36,391 nucleotides of DNA from Paenibacillus sp. BSR1-1. GTDB lineage: Bacteria > Bacillota > Bacilli > Bacillales > Cytobacillaceae. This document shows, piece by piece, positions 31,366 to 36,391 of this stretch. Each line of letters begins with the position of its first letter. Positions within the stretch are counted from its first letter, which is position 1. The position numbers were made by a program, and so were the translations under genes. The stretch spans positions 1 through 36,391 of the forward strand of contig NZ_JAQMWQ010000038.1 in assembly GCF_030403775.1 (NCBI RefSeq), given 5' to 3'. Under the pieces are notes generated by a model, which saw only the letters and a list, made by a program, of their open reading frames with translations, was not told the DNA's origin and made no database searches.

Positions 31366-31590
31366 CTATTCCCCATCTTTTCGTTTATTTTCTTCCAAAA
31401 GGCTGATTATTTTTCCTAATCTACCTACAATAAAAACAGACATAACTGCAATAAAGTAAAGTGCCAGTTCTTGAGTGTTTGATAAAAGTCTATAAATAAA
31501 CGGTACCCATCCCCCAAAAATCCAAACTTCAATAATAATTACTAAAATTGTAAGTACAATCAAAAAAATTAATATTCCTCTTTTGCTCAT
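31366..31590 (-). CDS. Small two-span membrane protein, 74 aa
   Basis: ATG 31590 with GGGGGAG upstream (a GTG four codons earlier is within the ribosome site). Reads MSKRGILIFLIVLTILVIII then EVWIFGGWVPFIYRLL, with a second span LALYFIAVMSVFIVGRLG and a charged tail. No known family. Bounded by repeats 8 and 9, as for its neighbours. Confidence 0.65.
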   Translation of the reverse strand: MSKRGILIFLIVLTILVIIIEVWIFGGWVPFIYRLLSNTQELALYFIAVMSVFIVGRLGKIISLLEENKRKDGE

Positions 31591-31650
31591 ATTCTCCCCC
31601 ACAATATTTTTTATTTCTTATTTCAAAAATTCGTGATTAGAAATATGTAT

Positions 31651-31741
31651 TCCTTCTTTAACTATCCTGCCCCGTTAGCGCAACAGCAAAAAGGACCGCC
31701 GCAGCGATCCATCTTGAACTCAAGCACTAGTTAGCTTAATA
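31651..31741 (-). repeat. Palindromic 3'-end repeat, copy 9 with terminator
   Basis: Plus-strand ctgccccgttag (31667) and gcactagttag (31725) flank GGACCGC-cgca-GCGATCC (31693-31710). It is a near copy of the one at 3964-4046, 28 kb away. The minus strand gives a T5 run after the hairpin. Confidence 0.75.
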
Positions 31742-31762
31742 CCAACCAGATTTTTCACTTAA

Positions 31763-31999
31763 TTAATTTGTAAAATTATTATCTTTTTCAATCCTTTTGG
31801 TTTGCAATATATCAAATGCAACAATAAATATACCAATTAATATAAATAATATACTTAATGTATATGGAATCCACCCTATAATATCATTTAGCACTGTTTC
31901 AAATTTCCCTGGTGGGTCACTCCATCCATTCAAATTAGGAATATAAAAAGCAATTGCAAGATACATCACCATCGTAGAAGGGTATTTGTTATGAACCAC
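31763..31999 (-). CDS. Possible small membrane protein, 78 aa
   Basis: Frame with hydrophobic segments MVMYLAIAFYIPNL and IGWIPYTLSILFILIGIFIV, ending in a charged KTKRIEKDNN-like tail. There is no convincing ribosome site before GTG 31999 or the internal ATGs, and it follows the isochorismatase stop by 24 nt, so it may be a truncated or displaced gene. Repeat 9 follows its stop. Confidence 0.5.
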   Translation of the reverse strand: MVHNKYPSTMVMYLAIAFYIPNLNGWSDPPGKFETVLNDIIGWIPYTLSILFILIGIFIVAFDILQTKRIEKDNNFTN

Positions 32000-32023
32000 T
32001 TATTTTGATAAAGCAAATCTTTT

Positions 32024-32518
32024 CTATAAAAAAGTTAAAAATCTATTATTCCAGAGATTCTCATGATGCTCAATAATTGTTTTAGCTCCTAGAAGTTCAC
32101 TGTTAAGGGTGGTAGTTAACCCTTTTTTCATAAATAACTTATATCCTAATCCATGAGCCATTCTAATAGTTGTATCTACACAATATTCAGTTTGTGCGCC
32201 ACAAATTTCAAGTTTATTTATATTTAAATTCCTTAGTTGTTCATTCAAATCAGTCTTGTAAAATGAGTTTGCATGTGTTTTGTTAATATAGATATCTGTA
32301 TCTTTAGCATCTAGTTCCGGAAATAGTTGCCATTCTGGAGAATTAAGTACTAGATCACTTTCATTATGTTGAACAAAAATTATCGGATTGTTTTTTTCTC
32401 TAAATAAACGAATTCTTTGATTAACCCCATTTAATACATTCGCTAAGTTATAAAGTGGAACATTTTCAGGCTGAACACCCTTTTGCAAGTCAATAATTAT
32501 TAATGCTGTATTTTCCAT
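32024..32518 (-). CDS. Isochorismatase-family hydrolase
   Basis: Cysteine hydrolase of 164 aa. The catalytic triad is visible: Asp in ALIIIDLQKG (about 10), Lys in YINKTHANSF (about 80) and Cys in GAQTEYCVDTT (about 116); the non-prolyl cis turn is at the GAQT. Members cleave isochorismate, nicotinamide or related amides. AGGAG lies 11-13 nt before ATG 32518; an earlier frame start at 32617 has no ribosome site. It lies in the repeat-rich zone but no operon partner points to a pathway. Nicotinamidase-like or generic amidase are both possible. Confidence 0.88.
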   Translation of the reverse strand: MENTALIIIDLQKGVQPENVPLYNLANVLNGVNQRIRLFREKNNPIIFVQHNESDLVLNSPEWQLFPELDAKDTDIYINKTHANSFYKTDLNEQLRNLNINKLEICGAQTEYCVDTTIRMAHGLGYKLFMKKGLTTTLNSELLGAKTIIEHHENLWNNRFLTFL

Positions 32519-32648
32519 AATTATTATTCTCCTCATACCTTTTTTAATAATTAATCTACTTAACGATATCATAAAATTTTTCTTATGTTCTTTTTTTAAC
32601 AATTTTGCCCTAAACATAAAGAAAAAGCACCATTTTTGCTGCAGAATT

Positions 32649-32667
32649 GCGCCCTTTTATGGAATAA
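32649..32667. repeat. GCGCCC-TTTTATGG repeat, copy 2
   Basis: Same 19 nt as at 29609-29627, here 130 nt upstream of the isochorismatase start, in the same orientation. Confidence 0.5.
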
Positions 32668-32764
32668 GTAAGAAATGTCTCAATCCTGACTTAATTGTTC
32701 TTACACTAGTCGAGTAGAAGGGAACCTCTCTACCTTTCGGTAGATTGTGTTCCTCCCCCCTCAC

Positions 32765-32798
32765 AGAACCGTGCTTGCACTATTAATGCACACGGCTC
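32765..32798 (-). ncRNA. Group II intron domain V
   Basis: Minus strand AGCCGTGTGCATTAATAGTG then CAAGCACGGTTCT forms the 34-nt hairpin of domain V with the catalytic AGC triad. It is followed by TGTGAGGGGG and the domain VI stem. Confidence 0.85.
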
Positions 32799-32812
32799 CT
32801 CCTAGTCACTAT

Positions 32813-34142
32813 TTACAGAATGTAGCTAATCTCTTTTCTTAAGTCATATATATTCACTTTAATTCTTGGTGAAGGTAATGGACATTTATGAAGAAAGAGG
32901 CTGAATTTATCCCAAGTAAAGGATTTTCTTTGACTTCTTCTATTGAGCCATTTAAACAGTAAGTATTCGATTTTGTCTTTAAATTTGCTAACGCTTTGCG
33001 TGTTATCAGTGATGCAGTAATAGTTGTAATAACCAACGAGCGAGCGTTTAAATCTATCCATTATTATATGAATATCTATATTTCTATTACTCTTCAACCA
33101 TTCTTTACATTCTCTGAGTTTGCCTTGGACTTTCTTCCTGCTTGATTTCCGTTTTACTCGGAACTTGCCTTGTTTACTTTTCCCACAGTAATGTGTAAAG
33201 CCAAGGAAATCGAAGGTATCTGGTTTACTTCTCCCCTTTTGATTTGCATTTGTCTCCGCAAATCGCCCAAAGGGAATAATTTTGGTTTTGTCCTCAGCTA
33301 TTTCTAAGTTAAATTTCTTTAACCTCAACTTTAATGAATGGAAGAATTGTTCAGCTTCATTTTTATATTGAAAACAACAAACAAAATCATCTGCGTATCT
33401 CACGATGTATGCCTGTCCTTTACACTGTTTCCTAACCCTTTTCTCAAACCACAGGTCAAGGACGTAATGAAGGTATACATTGGCTAATATCGGAGATATT
33501 ACTCCACCTTGCGGTGTGCCATTGTCTGTTTTGTATTTCTTACCTTCCTCCATATATCCACCATTAAGAAACCTACCGATTATTCTTAGGAGGTTAGGGT
33601 CAGCGATTCGCAGTTTTAAGAACTCCATCATCCATGTGTGGTCAACGTTGTCAAAGAATCCTTTAATATCTACGTCTACTACATAATTTACTGACCTCTT
33701 TTCAATATAGTGGTTCAGTATTTTTCAAAGCATCGTGGCAATTACGATTTGGTCGAAATCCAAATGAGCAGTCTAGAAAATCATTTTCATAGATGGTAGT
33801 TAGTATTTTCGTAATGCCTTTTTGAACAATCTTATCTTCATGTTCAGGTATTCCCAATGGTCTTTTCTTATTTGAATTGAGCTTTGGAATATACATTCTC
33901 CTTACTGGAACAGGACGATAACTTTTACTTTTCAGCCTACTTACTAAATCCTCTACATTTTCTTCTAATCTCTCACCATATTGCTCTTTGGTTGTACCAT
34001 TAATCCCCGTTGCCTTCTTATTGGGTAATTCATGATGACATTGGACTAATGCTTTCTTATTTAATAGATGTGCAAGAGATGTAAATTTCATTTTAGGTTC
34101 AGATTTTGCTAATTCTGCTATCCTTAGTAGTTTTGTTTCCAT
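32813..34142 (-). pseudogene. Group II intron reverse transcriptase/maturase, frameshifted
   Basis: Two frames that belong together. The first (33702-34142, 146 aa) has METKLLRIAELA, KKRPLGIPEHEDKIVQ and FRPNRNCHDALK. The second (32813-33631, 272 aa) has DIKGFFDNVDH, NGTPQGGVISPILANVYLHY, RYADDFVCCF (YADD active site) and the maturase domain (SLVGYYNYYCITD ... KWLNRRSQRKSF). The break is in a run of five A near 33722; with four A, the frame reads on through LNHYIEKRSVNYVVDVD. Only the single-base change separates it from an intact protein, so either a recent mutation or a sequencing error. No endonuclease domain is seen. Confidence 0.88.
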
Positions 34143-34653
34143 TTATTATACCTACCTCTGTGTGTAGTAAATGTGTCCCTAGTAAGGGTAATGACTGGTA
34201 GCTAGCCTTTCCTCCATCGGCGTTACCCAACTTCATTGGTACTACGCTGCTATCCGACTCCCTACACGGCATTTGGTTTCCTTGCTTATTATCGCTTGTA
34301 CACCATACTCTCCTAAAAAAAAAGAAAAGACCGATAGGGTCTCCCGAGTTGCCGTATCATATCAATGTATAACGTGCCAAGGTCTCTGACTCCAGAGAGG
34401 TTTTATCCCTCTAGCCCTTAACGAAGAATAAAATGTAGCTTCTGCTGTGCGTAAGGCATCAGCCCTCTCGATTTACTAACATTATGGAGCTCAATCCCTT
34501 CAACCATTTGGCTTTCGGCCCGCTACCTAACTGTCTACGATTAAAGGCTAAAGTTACCTTTAGCCCTCCAAGACTCGCTTCGAGCGAATGGCTAGTTCTT
34601 ACTCGACGGGAATCCCACCCGCTATATGACACGACCTATGCTCGGCCGCACAC

Positions 34654-34721
34654 GCACCCGTTAGTTGAATAAGGATGATATTTGTACGAAATAATTAGTT
34701 TAGTGCACTCGTTACTTTAGG
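34654..34721 (-). repeat. Palindromic 3'-end repeat, copy 10 (split by intron)
   Basis: gcacccgttagttgaataagg (34654-34674) touches the intron 5' end, and agtgcactcgttactttagg (34702-34721) is a second box that overlaps the end of the 143-aa gene and forms its stop codon. Confidence 0.55.
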
Positions 34722-35148
34722 GCGATTTGTAATCTATCATTTTTTTTATGGCAGCAGCATCTCCTATATTTATTGTTCTATAATCATCCTCACCAATTTT
34801 TATAAGTGCTCCCTCTTCGTTAAACCATATATCAGAATGCGTTAAAGTTACAAAAGCTTTTGGACTCTTGATTTTAATGTGGACATCTGGTTTAGCTCTA
34901 GTAATATTTTCAAATTCTATTTGCTTACTACCCATAAAAATTTGTTGTAAATTATCGATTGTCCACTGGTCCTTAATGTCAGTTATTTTTTTACGGTAGT
35001 CAATTTGTCCAGGATAATTAGTGTTATCATAACCTATCAGAACCTCTCTTGTCGGTTTATTATAAATTGTTTTTCCTGCGACTAATCCACCAAAAAACAA
35101 AAGAAAACTTAATATAATAGTAGCAATCGATATGTAAAATTTTTTCAA
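34717..35148 (-). CDS. Membrane-anchored protein, 143 aa, unknown function
   Basis: TTG 35148 start gives MKKFYISIATIILSFLLFFG, an N-terminal membrane anchor, then an exported soluble part with beta strands (KPDVHIKIKSPKAFVTLT, SDIWFNEEGALIKIGEDDYR). GGGAGGGG lies about 13 nt upstream, a long spacing. The stop TAA is part of the palindromic repeat copy 10. It may bind a cell-wall or surface ligand, but no known domain is visible. Confidence 0.65.
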   Translation of the reverse strand: MKKFYISIATIILSFLLFFGGLVAGKTIYNKPTREVLIGYDNTNYPGQIDYRKKITDIKDQWTIDNLQQIFMGSKQIEFENITRAKPDVHIKIKSPKAFVTLTHSDIWFNEEGALIKIGEDDYRTINIGDAAAIKKMIDYKSP

Positions 35149-35214
35149 CTTTGCGACACTACCCCTCCCTTTATATTCAGTAGTATTATTCCATAATGGA
35201 TTGCTAATCTCCTT

Positions 35215-35305
35215 CTTATGCTAACCTTTCTGTTAGTCAAATAAGAAAAAAAGATCGCCGCAGCGATCCCAATCTTTAACTCTTGCACCCGTTAGTTTAA
35301 CAAGC
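35215..35305 (-). repeat. Palindromic 3'-end repeat, copy 11 with terminator
   Basis: Boxes ctttctgttag (35225) and gcacccgttag (35285) flank a perfect GATCGC-cgca-GCGATC hairpin (35253-35268) followed on the minus strand by TTTTTTT. Same core as copies 2 and 9. Confidence 0.75.
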
Positions 35306-35484
35306 ACCTTTTTATATATGAAACAGGAAAGTTCAATCTGCTTTAACTGTAACCATTGTATATTCAGGAGAGTTTTCCCAAGAAAGAATACTTTCTTTTC
35401 TAGCTCTAAAAGAAAAAGTTCCGCACTGGTGTCCCTATCATAGTCCAAGAATTTTATTGAATCATGAATAATTTGACAGTACAA
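35306..35484 (-). other. Coding-like remnant, no start or family
   Basis: Minus-strand frames here change mid-way: one reads KFLDYDRDTSAELFLLELEK and another RKESILSWENSPEYTMVTVK then AD and stop. It looks like the 3' end of a decayed gene sitting before repeat 11. The single long frame across the repeat is not a credible gene. Confidence 0.35.
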
Positions 35485-35497
35485 GTCATAAAGTGAG

Positions 35498-35938
35498 GTG
35501 ATTACAATACTGGATAGCCGAAATGAACCTGGTTGGTCAAATCAGAAAAGAAATAAATATAATTGTGATTGCACCTATAATTGTCCTCCTCAAGACCCTA
35601 ATGACTGTTTGAAAACATGCAACTTATTTTATCAACAGTTATCTGACCATATTTCGAACATACATCAAAGTTGTGTAAGAAATTCTTCTAGTGATGACTG
35701 TAGGCACCAATTCAACAAAATTAGCGATGAGCTTTTTGAAATAAATCCTAAAGAGCTGTTAAGATTATTACTTGAATTGTTATTCACAATTTCAACTTCA
35801 GAAGCATTTCGTCAATACCTTCCATTAATTCCATTTATAGTTTGGTTAATGGCTGTAATTGGATCAATAATCGGTCCAATTGATGCACTGAATACGCTAT
35901 TAGGTGTAGATCTAAGTTTACTAGAAGGAACACTGTAA
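35498..35938 (+). CDS. Cys-rich protein with hydrophobic tail, 146 aa
   Basis: Plus-strand frame opening DSRNEPGWSNQKRNKYN, followed by a cysteine cluster (CDCTYNCPPQDPNDCLKTC), more cysteines to about residue 68, then a long hydrophobic C-terminal part (FTISTSEAFRQYLPLIPFIV, WLMAVIGSIIGPI, LLGVDLSLLEGTL). The start is uncertain: GTG 35498 lies in the ribosome site, and ATA or CTG a few codons on would fit the AGTGAGGTGA spacing better. Single-gene, no operon. The make-up is seen in Bacillus spore-surface or exosporium-associated proteins, but the resemblance is only general. Confidence 0.55.
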   Translation: MITILDSRNEPGWSNQKRNKYNCDCTYNCPPQDPNDCLKTCNLFYQQLSDHISNIHQSCVRNSSSDDCRHQFNKISDELFEINPKELLRLLLELLFTISTSEAFRQYLPLIPFIVWLMAVIGSIIGPIDALNTLLGVDLSLLEGTL

Positions 35939-36271
35939 TTGCTAAGAATATAATGTAGGAACAGAACAAGACCATCAAAGGATGTTTTTAAAAGTAAACA
36001 GTGGTGAAACGCTAAAAGTCAGATGTTTTAAATATATGCGTATTACGGGTTTGCGGACGGAATGAGCTTGAGGATAATACACCACATAACATACTAGATA
36101 ATGGAAAAGACAATGAAAAGATTCAAAATATAAAAAATTAACATTTTAAATGTAAAAATTTGTTGATAGCCATATAGACATTGTTTCGTATTTTCAACAG
36201 CAGGCACTCGAATTAGATAATTTTGGGTGCCATTTATTATTTTTGTCCTGTAGTTTTTCATTCCTTATTAA
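35939..36271. other. Intergenic region, no supported gene
   Basis: AT-rich, short frames only, no terminator or repeat until 36272. Confidence 0.35.
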
Positions 36272-36356
36272 AGTAACCTGCACGTTTGCACAACAAGTAA
36301 AACATACTAAGATTAGTAGTGCAGACCAAGGCATTGGTTAGCACTACTATTTTTTA
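36272..36356. repeat. Palindromic repeat, copy 12, with terminator
   Basis: aaagtaacctgcacgtttgcacaac resembles the left half of copies 2 and 9, then TAGTAGTGC/GCACTACTA (36314-36349) with a T-run on the plus strand. It could end the 35498 gene. Confidence 0.45.
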
Positions 36357-36391
36357 TATAGTAGAAGTGAAGAATAGGTCGACGGTCTTTT

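Larger units (their letters stand above)
32709..34653 (-). mobile_element. Group II intron inserted in a palindromic repeat
   Basis: About 1.95 kb on the minus strand. The 5' end reads GTGTGCGGCCGAGCATAGG (GUGYG consensus) directly after CTAACGGGTGC. The 3' end has domain V and a domain VI stem, ending about CTCGAC at 32709. The 3' flank TAGTGTAAGAACAA resembles the rest of the repeat. It encodes a reverse transcriptase with one frameshift. Boundary is good to a few bases. Confidence 0.8.

Noticed and set aside
30344..35305. Classical integron cassette array
   Set aside because: No tyrosine integrase, and the repeat boxes are mainly direct CTAACGGG-type boxes rather than standard attC core sites; kept only as an analogy.
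35233..35484. Open frame of 83 aa across repeat copy 11
   Set aside because: The C-terminal 20 residues are translated repeat, there is no ribosome site, and another frame looks more coding-like.

Overview
The window is about 36 kb of low-GC chromosomal DNA from an endospore-forming Bacillus sensu lato. The evidence is the Bacillus-type HU, cold-shock and CshA-like proteins, strong purine-rich ribosome binding sites, SAM and cobalamin riboswitches with intrinsic terminators, and remnants of spore-linked small genes (Cse60-like and Sda-like). The species cannot be fixed from the sequence. Almost all genes are on the minus strand.

Layout: (1) 0.2-3.8 kb holds a nucleic-acid chaperone cluster: a CshA-like DEAD-box helicase, two nearly identical cold-shock genes and an HU gene, with two decayed spore-related small genes. 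(2) 4.0-7.1 kb holds small accessory genes (GNAT acetyltransferase, two unknowns), each followed by a palindromic repeat, then a serine recombinase beside a res-like dyad array. (3) 7.2-15.8 kb is a metal/B12/methionine block: nikABCDE-type ABC transporter behind a cobalamin riboswitch, then metE behind tandem SAM and cobalamin riboswitches. When B12 is present, both cobalt-type uptake and the B12-independent methionine synthase should be shut off. (4) 16.4-29.3 kb looks like an electrophile/quinone-stress island: NmrA/QorB-like pseudogene, a second EF-Tu, ABM protein, Rrf2 regulator, DUF896 protein, LLM flavin oxidoreductase, nitroreductase with divergent HxlR regulator, a truncated resolvase and truncated HxlR meeting at a junction, then an amplified set of aldo/keto reductase and SRPBCC genes behind a 65-bp tandem repeat array and an ArsR regulator. 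(5) 29.6-36.4 kb is a second accessory zone of small minus-strand genes separated by the same palindromic repeat, with a group II intron inserted in one copy.

The two strongest leads are these. First, the EF-Tu at 17204-18391 contains no cysteine at all: both conserved G-domain cysteines are replaced, and it sits among predicted thiol/electrophile-stress enzymes that are also cysteine-free. This suggests a backup, oxidation-proof elongation factor. Second, the gene-repeat-gene-repeat zones at both ends look like cassette arrays: same orientation, one palindromic repeat at the 3' end of most genes, and an intron inserted in a repeat. Both are inferences from sequence alone and need the tests given in the findings.
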